Source of the DNA: Crocinitomicaceae bacterium TMED16
GTDB lineage: Bacteria > Bacteroidota > Bacteroidia > Flavobacteriales_D > Crocinitomicaceae
DNA length: 38,759 nucleotides
Direction: 5' to 3'
Assembly: GCA_002167775.1 (NCBI GenBank)
Contig: NHBV01000011.1
Location: forward strand, 36,599-75,357
This document shows, piece after piece, positions 1 through 8,872 of this stretch. The position numbers and the translations under genes were made by a program. Each line of letters opens with the position of its first letter. Position 1 is the first letter of the stretch. The notes under the pieces were generated by a model. It was not told the origin of the DNA. It saw only the letters and a list, made by a program, of their open reading frames with translations, and searched no databases.

Positions 1-821
1 AGCTTACGAAGCGGCCGTTTAGCTCGTTTAACGTCGACAAAGAGCGTAGCATCGACATGAAAGGTGGTAGGTTCACCCAGCTCACATCAGATAATGAGGA
101 AATTATCGTTGATATCATTATTAATGAAATTGAGTCTGACACTGATGAAACCGAGTATATCGCGCTGATTATTGATAAGACGAAAGAACTAGAATTCGAG
201 AAGCATAAGTTTGATTTGATTTCACAGGCTGAGGAGTCGGAAAAGAAAAAAATTGCGAGAGAGCTTCATGATGGATTAGGACAGCAGATGGTTCTTCTAA
301 ATTTGCTTTTTCAAAACTTCAATCCGACGGAAGGGCAAAAAGAGAACTTCAAAGACCTAGAGAACTTACTTCAAAATTGTATTCGCGAGGTTAAGGAAAT
401 TGCCTATAATCTTTTGCCCCCTGAATTAGAGAAAGGTTTTTTGAATGCCATAGAAAGGCTCGCACATCGAATTAGTTCAATAGGCCAAATTCAGTTCGTT
501 ATTGATATTGAAGATGAAATTCAAGAGGATGATTTAAACCATGTGGATAAATTTAACCTCTACAGAATTATTCAAGAGCTTTTTAATAATTCCTTGAAGC
601 ATGCAAAAGCAACAGAATTTACAATCAGAGTCAAAAAGCACAATGGAGGTATTCTTATTATGGCAATGGACAACGGGATTGGATTTGAAATAGATGAGGT
701 TGAAAAAGGCTTAGGTATTGAGAACATTCAATATCGAATGAATATGGCCGGGATAGAGGGTAGGTTTGAATCCTCAAAAAATCAAGGTACCTCAGTTACG
801 ATGCAGCTTAGATCAAATTAG
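1..821 (+). CDS. Sensor histidine kinase, HisKA_3 type (5' end outside window)
   Basis: This is the C-terminal part of a two-component sensor kinase of the NarX/DegS type, which phosphorylates a response regulator. The frame is open from base 3 with no stop, so the ATG at 57 is an internal methionine and the real start lies upstream. The first ~65 residues read like the end of a PAS domain (IALIIDKTKELEFE). The phosphoacceptor H-box ARELHDGLGQQ has its His at bases 267-269. The ATPase domain shows an N-box (NNSLKHAKA, near 590), a G1 box (DNGIGFE, near 668) and a G2 box (GLGIENIQYR, near 710). Kinases of this class normally pair with a LuxR-type regulator, but none is visible here. The gene ends 7 bases before the convergent glycosyltransferase gene. 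Family assignment is firm; the signal sensed cannot be told. Confidence 0.9.
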   Translation, partial: LTKRPFSSFNVDKERSIDMKGGRFTQLTSDNEEIIVDIIINEIESDTDETEYIALIIDKTKELEFEKHKFDLISQAEESEKKKIARELHDGLGQQMVLLNLLFQNFNPTEGQKENFKDLENLLQNCIREVKEIAYNLLPPELEKGFLNAIERLAHRISSIGQIQFVIDIEDEIQEDDLNHVDKFNLYRIIQELFNNSLKHAKATEFTIRVKKHNGGILIMAMDNGIGFEIDEVEKGLGIENIQYRMNMAGIEGRFESSKNQGTSVTMQLRSN

Positions 822-828
822 TGCATAT

Positions 829-1824
829 TTAGGCATCTAATAATCTATTTACTGATGCGAGGATGGTTTCAGGTTGAATGTCTTCAATACAGTTTTTCTT
901 TTTCGATTTACATCTATTACCAAGCTTTGAACAGGGTGCTGCATGTGTATTACTCACTATTTCCAATGAGCCACTAGCAGACTGATACGGTGACATGCCG
1001 AGGCTCGGTTTTGTACAGCCCCAAAATGAGATTATTTTTTTTCTAAATGCAGATGCAATGTGCATTAGCCCCGTGTCATTAGATAAAACAAGACAAGATT
1101 TTTTTACGATAAAAGCTGATTCCATGAGGCTGAGCTGCCCACATAAATTGTGAATATTTTGATGATTTACAGCGTCAATTAATTGCTGTCCATTTGATTC
1201 ATCTCCCGGACCTCCTAAAATCGCAATCGGAAGCTTAATTTCATTGCACGTCCTAATGATGTGCTCCATCGGTAATATTTTTTTTGGATAGGAGGCTCCA
1301 ATTACCCAGGCAATATATGGTTTTGAAAGGTCAAGTGGGATAGATTCAGCATCTATTTTGAAATCATCAGGGATGAAAAAGTCAAGGCCTTTTCCGTCGT
1401 CTTCTAAACCCAAATCATGGATAGCTTTGAAATACCTTTCCACGATATGCTGATTGTGTAATAAATCGATTCCTGTCCGGACCAATAATAGCTTTTTAAT
1501 ATTTTCTTTATTGACTACGCGAATGTTTTGAGACAATCCTTTTCTCAGTCTTAATGACTTGAGGTTGTTCTGCAAATCAACTACTAAGCTGTATTTTTGA
1601 GTCAATAACTCTTCCTTCAAAGCTTCTTGCTCAAGTGTAAATAGTTTGTCAATATTTTGGTTGTTTTCAATAGCATTTTTAAATTTTTCTTTGACAACAT
1701 AGTCGACCTGAAATCCAGCTAATTTTAATGCGCGAATAATTGGACTCGTTAATACGACATCTCCAATAGCACTGAATCGGATGACCAGAACCTTTTTCCC
1801 TTCGTCTTGATTTACTCCTCCCAT
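829..1824 (-). CDS. Glycosyltransferase family 9 (ADP-heptose:LPS heptosyltransferase-like)
   Basis: This is a cytoplasmic GT-B glycosyltransferase of 331 residues, the usual size for family 9, whose known members (WaaC/WaaF) add heptose to the LPS inner core. The N-terminus carries the family opening VLVIRFSAIGDVVLTSPIIR (residues ~12-31). The second Rossmann half has AILGGPGDE and the donor-site signature SNDTGLMHIA, followed by a Cys-rich stretch (CSKLGNRCKSKKKNC) common near the C-terminus of this family. The chosen ATG overlaps the 3' end of the upstream hydrolase gene by 13 bases, suggesting translational coupling in a leftward operon with the hydrolase and thioesterase. The family is certain. 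Heptose as the donor is inference from the family, since Bacteroidota GT9 enzymes may use other sugars. Confidence 0.85.
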   Translation of the reverse strand: MGGVNQDEGKKVLVIRFSAIGDVVLTSPIIRALKLAGFQVDYVVKEKFKNAIENNQNIDKLFTLEQEALKEELLTQKYSLVVDLQNNLKSLRLRKGLSQNIRVVNKENIKKLLLVRTGIDLLHNQHIVERYFKAIHDLGLEDDGKGLDFFIPDDFKIDAESIPLDLSKPYIAWVIGASYPKKILPMEHIIRTCNEIKLPIAILGGPGDESNGQQLIDAVNHQNIHNLCGQLSLMESAFIVKKSCLVLSNDTGLMHIASAFRKKIISFWGCTKPSLGMSPYQSASGSLEIVSNTHAAPCSKLGNRCKSKKKNCIEDIQPETILASVNRLLDA

Positions 1825-3215
1825 ATTGTCTTAAGAAAAGAACGTATTTCTTCAAGTGCTATTGTAGAAAACGTTTCTTCAAGCTGTCCATACTCACTAA
1901 TCGTACAGGTTTTACAGCTTTGAAATAAATGATTAAGCCCTTTCAGCTCCTTTACCAAGTGAAGTTTTCCGTTTTTAGGAAGTAAATTATTATAGCCTTT
2001 TATGTTCTCTTCGCTTGTTACCTGAATATCTCGGGAACCAATTAAAACCAAAACATCACAGTTTATATTCGGAATATCCGTACTGGGTGAATATCTAATA
2101 AATTCATACATCCAAGGATTAAGTACAGAGTTTTTTACAGCATTTATTATGTCTTCCTCTTCACTTTTTTTAATGAATTTTTTCTTCCGAAATTTTTTCA
2201 AAAAACTTTTTGAAATTGAGGCCAGTTCCTTTTCAAACCCCTCCATGTTCGTAGATGATATTGCAGCATCCCAAACTGCGTCATTAAAGGCATTCGTTAA
2301 TTCCAATTGCGCACCTTTTTCTCCAATACTTTCCGCCAGTAATCTTGTTTGAATCTTTAATATCGAATCCCCTCTAATTGAGGTTCCTGCAAGTGAAACA
2401 ATGCCCGATAGATTTGGGACGGTTGCACCTAAAATATTTGCAATAAGTCCCCCTTCACTATGTCCCATAATTACAATTTTAGTGGAATCCACTTCCGGAC
2501 GTTTTTTCAAATAGGAAATTGCAGCTGACGCATCACTAGCAAAATCAAGTGTGGTTGCAGTGCTAAAGTCTCCTCCAGAATCAAAAGTACCTCGGTCATC
2601 ATAGCGCAGTACAGCGTATCCCAAATTAGTTAGAAAATCTGCGATTACCCAGAATGGTCGATGTCCCATCATTTCTTCGTCTCTATTTTGAGGTCCGCTG
2701 CCGCTCACCAATACGATGGCTGGAACATTATTTTTATCTTTTGGTAATGTTAGCGTTCCCGCCAGCGAGAATGAACCTTGTATATTTTTAAACTTAATAT
2801 CTTCCCGTACATAGGAGTATGGAGCTTTTGGGTTTTGAGGTCTATTTGCTTTTTTAGGTTCTGTTTTTTTTGGGTAAAAGGTCAATTTTTCAACAATTGG
2901 CCCTTGTTTAAATACGCCGCTGATTGAGTCCGAGTAATATGTTCCTTCATAAGTAACGCCTAATGTTTGCATCTCAACTTTAAGCATGTTGTCTTTCATA
3001 ATAGATATTTCCGCAGGCATATCAAATGCAAATTGCTCTGGGGAATCAACCGTAATTTGGTTTCTTTTTCCATCCTTGTTAATATGAAAAACCAAAGGTA
3101 AATTTGCCGCTTTTAGGGTTGCATACCAATCTCCATAAGGTGATTGACAGAAACTCATGTTAGCAAAAAGGAGCAAAAGAAAAGTTAAACAAGTCCTGTA
3201 ATTAAGCCAGCGCAT
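1812..3215 (-). CDS. Exported alpha/beta hydrolase (serine esterase/peptidase-like)
   Basis: This is a 467-residue secreted or periplasmic alpha/beta-fold hydrolase. From the ATG at 3215 it begins with a clean signal peptide (MRWLNYRT, a hydrophobic LTFLLLLFA core, then a likely cleavage near SFCQ). The first ~120 mature residues form a beta-rich domain of unknown role. The hydrolase domain follows, with oxyanion-side motif VLVSGSGPQNRDE, the nucleophile elbow GHSEGG (Ser ~253), a likely acid in LIGSRD (Asp ~395) and a likely catalytic His in GLNHLF (~429). The frame remains open to an ATG at 3269, which adds an 18-residue polar extension in front of the signal peptide. I prefer 3215, although a one-mismatch -7 box near 3273-3280 leaves the longer form possible. 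Substrate is unknown. Confidence 0.8.
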   Translation of the reverse strand: MRWLNYRTCLTFLLLLFANMSFCQSPYGDWYATLKAANLPLVFHINKDGKRNQITVDSPEQFAFDMPAEISIMKDNMLKVEMQTLGVTYEGTYYSDSISGVFKQGPIVEKLTFYPKKTEPKKANRPQNPKAPYSYVREDIKFKNIQGSFSLAGTLTLPKDKNNVPAIVLVSGSGPQNRDEEMMGHRPFWVIADFLTNLGYAVLRYDDRGTFDSGGDFSTATTLDFASDASAAISYLKKRPEVDSTKIVIMGHSEGGLIANILGATVPNLSGIVSLAGTSIRGDSILKIQTRLLAESIGEKGAQLELTNAFNDAVWDAAISSTNMEGFEKELASISKSFLKKFRKKKFIKKSEEEDIINAVKNSVLNPWMYEFIRYSPSTDIPNINCDVLVLIGSRDIQVTSEENIKGYNNLLPKNGKLHLVKELKGLNHLFQSCKTCTISEYGQLEETFSTIALEEIRSFLKTIWEE

Positions 3216-3305
3216 AGCATTATAATAGATTGTAATGCAATTACGCAAGGAGGGATTCGTTTTTTTCATACCCTAATATAGATTGTATCTTGTTAAAAAA
3301 GAACT

Positions 3306-3815
3306 TTAGGCGAATAGTCGTTTCAGTTCACTTGCCTCAGAAGGCTTCATTTTTTCGGCGAGAATCAATGAAAGTTGTTTGCGCCTTAATGCAGCCTCGA
3401 ATCGTTCTTTTTCTTCGTCAGATTCGGGAACTAATTCTGGTACTTGAATAGGTCCTCCATTTTGATCAACTGCGACAAATGTATATATCGCATCATTGCA
3501 TTTTTCGCGTGCTCCTGTTACTTGGTTTTCAACAAAAACATCAATGATTATTTCCATAGACGAATAAAAAGACCTTGAAACCTTCGCTTCAAGGGTCACA
3601 ATAGATGCCTCTTTGATCGGTTTTTTAAAGGAAACATGATTTACTGAGGCCGTTACAACGACGCGACGGCAATGACGCTGTGCTGAAACGCTAGCAATGA
3701 CATCCATCCAAGCGAGCAGTTCCCCTCCAAAAAGGTTTCCGAGTGTATTGGTGTCATTTGGCAACACCACTTTTGTAGCGATGGAGAGCGTATCTATTGC
3801 TTTTCTTTTTTTCAT
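3306..3815 (-). CDS. Acyl-CoA thioesterase, hotdog fold (YciA/BACH family)
   Basis: This cytoplasmic thioesterase hydrolyses acyl-CoA to free acid and CoA. Its 169 residues fit a single-hotdog bacterial enzyme that works as an oligomer. The family signature is clear: PNDTNTLGNLFGGELLAWMD (residues 19-38), containing the Asn and the terminal Asp expected at the active site. VNHVSFKKPI follows in the next strand and HCRRVVVTASV precedes it. It is the first gene of the leftward group with the hydrolase and glycosyltransferase; 90 bases separate it from the preferred hydrolase start at 3215, or 36 from the alternative start at 3269. A perfect -7 element ends only 4 bases before its ATG, suggesting a leaderless transcript. 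I considered PaaI because paa genes occur in this window, but the motif is of the YciA/BACH type and the gene lies 20 kb away. Confidence 0.87.
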   Translation of the reverse strand: MKKRKAIDTLSIATKVVLPNDTNTLGNLFGGELLAWMDVIASVSAQRHCRRVVVTASVNHVSFKKPIKEASIVTLEAKVSRSFYSSMEIIIDVFVENQVTGAREKCNDAIYTFVAVDQNGGPIQVPELVPESDEEKERFEAALRRKQLSLILAEKMKPSEASELKRLFA

Positions 3816-3819
3816 ACTT

Positions 3820-3827
3820 CAAAATTA
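3820..3827 (-). promoter_or_regulatory. -7 promoter element of the thioesterase operon (leaderless candidate)
   Basis: Read on the minus strand this is TAATTTTG, a perfect TAnnTTTG. Its last base lies 4 bases before the ATG at 3815, so transcription should begin at or next to the start codon. I see no TTG at 17-23 bases upstream. Confidence 0.55.
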
Positions 3828-3990
3828 AGCATAACTTATTACCTGAATTATAGAATTGTTCTTTTTATATTTCATTCAAAACTGCACTGTTTTGAACATT
3901 AAAGCTTAAAAGAAGGTTATGTAAAGAACAAATAATTGGTTATTTTAGCAAACCTTAAACCGATACCATCGTCATTCTAAAAAAAAACCT

Positions 3991-6183
3991 ATGAAGATTA
4001 CATTATTTCTCCTAACATTTTCCTTTTTAATTGTCAGTTCTGTCAGCGCTCAAAATAAAAGAGTATTTGACCCGAAGAATGCGCGTGATGGAGAGACGGT
4101 GGAATATTGTCATCAGCATATTAAAATGCAGGAGCTCAGAAAAGATGAGCACTTTATACTGCACAATGCGGCAGGAGAAGCAGAGGCAGAGGCAGAGGTT
4201 CAAAAGAAACTCAAAGAGCCCATGGAAAAGGATGTGGTTTATACGATACCAATCGTATTCCATGTGCTTCATAATGAAGGGGCAGAGAATATTTCAGATG
4301 AGCAAATTTACGATGCATTGTTTTTACTAAATAGAGATTTTAGTCTCGGTAATGCCGATGCGGCCAACGTTCACCCTGATTTTCAAGGCATGCCAGCAAA
4401 CTCAGAAATTGAATTTGTTTTGGCAACAAAGGCTCCAAATGGTGTTTGCTTCAAGGGAATCACGAGAACGGCTTCCGTTCTTAGTGTTCAAGGAGAGGAT
4501 GGAGGAGATCAGATCAATGCCATTGTTTCCGGAAATAATGTTTACAATGGGTCATGGCCGGGCAATAGATATCTTAACGTTTTTGTCTGTGGGGATATTG
4601 GAGGTGCTGCAGGATACACCTATAATCCCGGAAACTGGAATGCAAATAGCATGGGGAATGGAATATGGCTCCTGCACAATTATACAGGCTCAATAGGAAC
4701 GAGTTCTGTCGGTACAAGCCGAACGCTTACGCACGAAGTAGGCCACTGGTTAAACTTGAGCCATACTTGGGGTGGCGATAACAATCCAAACGTTTCTACA
4801 AGTTGTGGTCAGGATGATGGTGTTCAAGATACCCCGTTGTGTATCGGCGTTACTTCTTGTAACATGAACTCTAATGGTTGTAGTGGGGATAATGGCTACT
4901 GGGGTTTTGATATTCGGGATAATGTTGAGAATTATATGGATTACTCCTACTGCTCAAAAATGTTTACAGAAGGGCAAAAAACAAGAATGCGCGCGGCGCT
5001 TCAAGTGCAAAGCACAGGAAGAAAAAATTTGTGGCAAACAAGTAATCTTAATGCAACGGGGGCAACTGGTGTTTTGGTGCTGTGTAAGGCTCAGTTTGAA
5101 GCAGATAGAACAACACTTTGCGCGGGAGATGAAATACAATTTACAGATGACTCATACAATGCAGTCTCAACTTGGGATTGGTCTATATCACCAGCTACAG
5201 GTTGGTCTTTATCCAATGGTACTGACCTCTCTTCTCAGAATCCAAGCATCGTATTTTCGGATGAGGGATTATATACGATAACCCTTACTGCTTCTGACGG
5301 TTCTAGTACTGATGTGGAAACTAAGAATAATTATATTAGGGTATTGCCATCTGCAGCAGGACTGCCATTTTGGGAAGGTTTCGAGGAATACTCCTCTCTA
5401 CAAAACTTGACCAATTGGGAGGTTGTAAACGTAAATAACAACAACGCGTTTACATTAGAGTCAAGCTTTGGTTATTCAGGAACAAAATGTGTTAGGTTGC
5501 CTAATTTTGGTCAGCAAGGATCGAATGTAGATGAACTAATTTCTCAGTCTATCGATGTCTCTTCAGTGCCCGAGACAGAAGATATCACATTAAGCTTTCG
5601 ATACGCATACCGCAAGAGAACATCTTCTGACTATGAGCTTTTAAAGGTTTTTGTTTCAAATAATTGTGGGGATTCATGGTCTCAGAAAAAAACCTTGGGA
5701 GGTAGTCAATTGGGTTCCACTGCATCTAATTCAAGTTGGTACCCAACATCATTGAACGATTGGAAAACGGTGCACATGGTGAATATTAATGAGTCGTATT
5801 ATACGCCTACCTTTAGAATGAAATTTAGGTTTGAAGGTGAGGGTGGGAATAATTTTTATCTGGATGACATTAATCTATACCAAGGCGATCCTTCAGATGA
5901 TCTTGTCACGGGATTATTCGATAGTCCTCAAATGTTGGGCTTGACTGTATATCCCAATCCAGCTGAAGCAGAACTGTCGGTAGATTTTGATTTGAGTTCA
6001 AATCAATTGCTCAAGATTGAAATAGTTGATCTTCTTGGTAAAGTTGTTGGTGCTTATGGTTTGCAAGGGAATGAGGGCAAAAACACTGTGCTTTTAAATA
6101 CGCAGTCTCTTTCTAACGGGACTTATATACTTCAGTTGACTAGTGAGACAATTTCGTCTTCGATGCCGTTTGTAAAACTATAG
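3991..6183 (+). CDS. Secreted M43-family (cytophagalysin-like) zinc metalloprotease with PKD domain and T9SS sorting domain
   Basis: This is a 730-residue secreted endopeptidase. A signal peptide (MKITLFLLTFSFLIVSSVSAQ) precedes a propeptide-like stretch. The protease domain (~80-345) contains the zinc site THEVGHWLNLSHTW, with His248, Glu249, His252 and His258, and a Met-turn NYMDYSY (Met316), which is the metzincin M43B pattern. Paired cysteines occur around 272-321. A PKD-like Ig domain (~365-452, ending GLYTITLTASDG) and a MAM/jelly-roll-like domain (~455-635, with FWEGFEE and DDINLYQGD) follow. The last ~85 residues form a type A T9SS sorting domain (VYPNPAEAELSV, IVDLLGKVV, LSNGTYILQL), so the protein should pass through the T9SS and be released or anchored at the surface. 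The stop interlocks with that of convergent uvrC. No strong promoter box was found; TATTTTAG at 3941-3948 is one mismatch away. Confidence 0.92.
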   Translation: MKITLFLLTFSFLIVSSVSAQNKRVFDPKNARDGETVEYCHQHIKMQELRKDEHFILHNAAGEAEAEAEVQKKLKEPMEKDVVYTIPIVFHVLHNEGAENISDEQIYDALFLLNRDFSLGNADAANVHPDFQGMPANSEIEFVLATKAPNGVCFKGITRTASVLSVQGEDGGDQINAIVSGNNVYNGSWPGNRYLNVFVCGDIGGAAGYTYNPGNWNANSMGNGIWLLHNYTGSIGTSSVGTSRTLTHEVGHWLNLSHTWGGDNNPNVSTSCGQDDGVQDTPLCIGVTSCNMNSNGCSGDNGYWGFDIRDNVENYMDYSYCSKMFTEGQKTRMRAALQVQSTGRKNLWQTSNLNATGATGVLVLCKAQFEADRTTLCAGDEIQFTDDSYNAVSTWDWSISPATGWSLSNGTDLSSQNPSIVFSDEGLYTITLTASDGSSTDVETKNNYIRVLPSAAGLPFWEGFEEYSSLQNLTNWEVVNVNNNNAFTLESSFGYSGTKCVRLPNFGQQGSNVDELISQSIDVSSVPETEDITLSFRYAYRKRTSSDYELLKVFVSNNCGDSWSQKKTLGGSQLGSTASNSSWYPTSLNDWKTVHMVNINESYYTPTFRMKFRFEGEGGNNFYLDDINLYQGDPSDDLVTGLFDSPQMLGLTVYPNPAEAELSVDFDLSSNQLLKIEIVDLLGKVVGAYGLQGNEGKNTVLLNTQSLSNGTYILQLTSETISSSMPFVKL
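4181..4198 (+). repeat. Hexanucleotide microrepeat inside the M43 protease propeptide
   Basis: Three tandem GCAGAG units encode alternating Ala-Glu (part of AEAEAEV, residues ~64-70). The unit is in frame, so slippage would change only the length of a charged linker in the likely propeptide. Confidence 0.7.
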
Positions 6184-7983
6184 TCTAGTTTTTTCGAAAT
6201 ATTGGTGAATGAGCTTTGCCTTTTGTTTGCCAACTAATCTCTCGAGTTCAGATATTTTGGTCCTTTCTATCCGCTCAATTGTTTTGAATTCTTGAAATAA
6301 AAGCTGGATTGTTTTGGGGCCTACACCCTGAATGTTTTCAATCTCAGAGTGGATTGCTGCACTGCTTCTTTTGTTTCGATGGTGCTCTATGCCAAATCGA
6401 TGAGATTCATTTCGCATGAATTGAATGACTTTTAGGCTTTCACTTCGTTTGTCTAAATAAATGGGATATCGGTCTCCCGGGAAAAATATTTCTTCCAAAC
6501 GTTTCGCAATACCTACGATAGGTACTTTACCGCGTAAATCTAGTTCTTCTAATGCTGAAACAGCAGCGCTAAGCTGGCCTTTCCCTCCGTCTACAATAAC
6601 GAGATCAGGCATGCTTTTTTTTTCATCTTGCAGTCTTTTATATCTTCGGTACACAACCTCTTTCATTGTTGCAAAATCGTCGGGTCCATCCACCGTTTTG
6701 ACATTAAAATGCCTGTAATCTTTTTTTGAGGGGCGACCATTTCTGAAAACAACGCATGCGGAAACTGGAAAGCTTCCCTGGAAATTAGAATTGTCAAAAC
6801 ATTCCATATGGACGGGTAGCGATTTTAATTTAAAGTCTTTTTTGATGGTTTCTAGAACTCTTTTCTCGTTGCTGTTTTCAGTTTGAAGAATTTCTTTTTT
6901 TCTTTGATTTAAAATATAGGCCTGAACATTTTTTAGTGATAAATCGATGAGCTGTTTTTTTTCGCCCCGCTGCGGATATTCAAAGCTATAACTAGGATGC
7001 TCAAATTCAAGTGTTTCATTTACCAGAACAATGCGATTTGAGCTATTGAATTTCTCCTTAAGAAGATCAATTTGAACCGCACAAATTTCTTCGGGTGTTT
7101 TGTCTAATAGATTTTTAATCTTGTTGCTGTAGGCATAAACAACGGCTCCCTCATTGATGACCATAAAATTGATGTAAAAAGCTTTTTCTTTTTTTACAAT
7201 GGTAAATACATCGAGGTTCTTTAGGTTGGATACAATGATTGATTTAGCCGTATACTTTTTGATACTCTCGATATTCTTCTTGATTTTTTCCGCTTCCTCA
7301 AATTCATATTTTTCAGCTAGAGACTTCATTTTTTGCCCGAGCAACTGAAGCAAGGATTTAGTTTTTCCTGAAAGCAATAGCTTGGCTTCGGATATAATCG
7401 ATTGGTATGCTTTTTCGGATTGTTTTTGTTCACATGGGCCTTTACATTTTCCGATATGGAAATCAAGACAGATGGAATATTTTTCCTCCATAATTTTTGA
7501 CTCAGATAAGTCAAGCTTACAACCTCTAATTGGGTAAATCTCATTGATGAGGTTCAATAATATGTTCATGTGCCTAACACTTGTATATGGTCCGTAATAT
7601 GCAGAGCCATCTTTAATTTTTTTTCGTGTAGAAAATATTCTAGGAAACGCTTCGTTTTTGACAACAATCCAAGGGTAGGTTTTGTCATCTTTTAGCAGCA
7701 CATTGTATTTGGGTTGGTGAGATTTTATTAGATTATTCTCTAATAATAAGGCGTCCTTTTCTGAACCAACTACAACATGCTCAATTCCTTGAATTGATTT
7801 AACAAGTGTTCTAGTTTTGAAATTATTGCTGTTCTTTGAAAAATAAGAGGATACTCTTTTTTTTAGGTTTTTTGCCTTCCCAATATAGATTATACGATCT
7901 TCTTTGTCTAAGAACTTATAGATGCCAGGAGAGGTGGGCAGTACCTTTAAAGAATTTTTAAGCGCTCCTGATTCCAGATTCAT
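6178..7983 (-). CDS. uvrC: UvrABC system protein C (excinuclease subunit)
   Basis: UvrC makes the dual incisions on either side of a DNA lesion in nucleotide excision repair after UvrA/UvrB loading. The 601 residues match the family length. The N-terminal GIY-YIG nuclease domain shows GIYKFLDKE (20-28) and IIYIGKAKNLKKR (31-43). A four-cysteine region is visible around CKLD...CLDFHIGKCKGPCEQ, then the UvrB-interacting UVR motif (EKYEFEEAEKIKKNIE), the RNase H-like second nuclease (MECFDNSNFQGSFPVSA; PDLVIVDGGKGQL) and C-terminal helix-hairpin-helix motifs (IENIQGVGPKTIQLLF). The 3' end overlaps the convergent protease gene by 6 bases at CTATAG. Divergent from nadC with 55 bases between them. 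Everything expected is present and nothing appears damaged. Confidence 0.97.
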   Translation of the reverse strand: MNLESGALKNSLKVLPTSPGIYKFLDKEDRIIYIGKAKNLKKRVSSYFSKNSNNFKTRTLVKSIQGIEHVVVGSEKDALLLENNLIKSHQPKYNVLLKDDKTYPWIVVKNEAFPRIFSTRKKIKDGSAYYGPYTSVRHMNILLNLINEIYPIRGCKLDLSESKIMEEKYSICLDFHIGKCKGPCEQKQSEKAYQSIISEAKLLLSGKTKSLLQLLGQKMKSLAEKYEFEEAEKIKKNIESIKKYTAKSIIVSNLKNLDVFTIVKKEKAFYINFMVINEGAVVYAYSNKIKNLLDKTPEEICAVQIDLLKEKFNSSNRIVLVNETLEFEHPSYSFEYPQRGEKKQLIDLSLKNVQAYILNQRKKEILQTENSNEKRVLETIKKDFKLKSLPVHMECFDNSNFQGSFPVSACVVFRNGRPSKKDYRHFNVKTVDGPDDFATMKEVVYRRYKRLQDEKKSMPDLVIVDGGKGQLSAAVSALEELDLRGKVPIVGIAKRLEEIFFPGDRYPIYLDKRSESLKVIQFMRNESHRFGIEHHRNKRSSAAIHSEIENIQGVGPKTIQLLFQEFKTIERIERTKISELERLVGKQKAKLIHQYFEKTRL

Positions 7984-8025
7984 AAGTTAAATTTAAAAAC
8001 TAATCCTTAGAATAAGTCAATACTT

Positions 8026-8033
8026 TATCTTTG
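8026..8033 (+). promoter_or_regulatory. -7 promoter element of nadC (leaderless candidate)
   Basis: TATCTTTG is a perfect TAnnTTTG ending 5 bases before the nadC ATG at 8039. The encoded N-terminus MIDDIILNALKEDIG is standard for NadC, so the start is unlikely to lie further downstream. I see no TTG at the expected upstream spacing. Confidence 0.55.
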
Positions 8034-8038
8034 TAGTT

Positions 8039-8872
8039 ATGATTGATGATATTATTTTAAATGCCTTGAAAGAGGATATCGGAGCGGGGGATCATTCTTC
8101 CCAATCTTGTTTGCAAGATTCGGATAAAGGAAACGCCAAGTTGATTGTAAAAGAGAATGGTGTTGTAGCAGGTGTAGAGATAGCGAAGCGCGTTTTTGAA
8201 TTGTATGATTCAAACTTAGTAATTGAGGTTTTTATTGATGATGGAGCAAAGGTTGAGGTTGGAGATGTTGTACTCGAGGTAAGTGGTAAAGCTAAATCAA
8301 TACTAAGCACAGAAAGACTAGTATTGAACATTATGCAACGTATGAGTGGTATCGCAACTAAGACGAGTAATATTGTCCACCAAATCAAAGGCACTGGAGC
8401 ACGCCTATTAGACACTCGGAAAACTACACCAGGAATCCGTCAGCTGGAGAAAATGGCTGTGGTAATCGGGGGCGGGATGAATCATCGATTTGGATTATAC
8501 GATATGATTATGCTGAAAGACAATCATATCGATTTTGTTGGAGGAATTCGCAATGCTATTGAGAAAACTAGATCCTATGTTCAAGCTATGGAAACCCCTA
8601 TTGATATAGAGGTAGAGATTCGTACCAAAGAAGAACTTATTGAGGCAGTATCTACGGGTGGAATACAGCGCATATTATTAGATAATTTCACGCCAGAGGC
8701 ATTGAAAGAATTAGTGCCTTTAATCCCAGATTCAATAGAGTCTGAAGCATCTGGAGGTATTACAGAATCCACTATACGTGCATTTGCAGAAACAGGTGTT
8801 GATTTTATCTCAATGGGCGCATTAACGCACTCAGTGAAGAGTTTAGACCTAAGCTTGAAGGCCTATTTTTAG
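8039..8872 (+). CDS. nadC: Nicotinate-nucleotide pyrophosphorylase (quinolinate phosphoribosyltransferase)
   Basis: NadC condenses quinolinate with PRPP to give nicotinate mononucleotide, CO2 and pyrophosphate in de novo NAD synthesis. The 277 residues span the full enzyme: an N-terminal alpha/beta sandwich (start MIDDIILNALKEDIGAGDHS) and the phosphoribosyltransferase barrel with LLDTRKTTPGIRQLEKMAV (123-141), GGGMNHRFGLYDMIMLKDNH (144-163) and the C-terminal EASGGIT and DFISMGALTHS stretches that bind substrate phosphates. No nadA or nadB lies next to it. It is monocistronic: the next gene is convergent and overlaps its stop by 4 bases (TTAG serves both stops). Confidence 0.96.
   Translation: MIDDIILNALKEDIGAGDHSSQSCLQDSDKGNAKLIVKENGVVAGVEIAKRVFELYDSNLVIEVFIDDGAKVEVGDVVLEVSGKAKSILSTERLVLNIMQRMSGIATKTSNIVHQIKGTGARLLDTRKTTPGIRQLEKMAVVIGGGMNHRFGLYDMIMLKDNHIDFVGGIRNAIEKTRSYVQAMETPIDIEVEIRTKEELIEAVSTGGIQRILLDNFTPEALKELVPLIPDSIESEASGGITESTIRAFAETGVDFISMGALTHSVKSLDLSLKAYF

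Noticed and set aside
57-59. ATG at 57 as the start of the histidine kinase
   Set aside because: The frame is open back to the window edge and the upstream residues continue the PAS-like pattern, so this is an internal methionine.
2149-2352. Rightward reading frame inside the alpha/beta hydrolase gene
   Set aside because: It is antisense to a gene with an intact catalytic triad, has no recognisable motif and no start signal.
4031-5281. Several plus-strand frames overlapping the M43 protease
   Set aside because: They are out-of-frame shadows with Met/Lys/Arg-biased composition, while the main frame has continuous domains.
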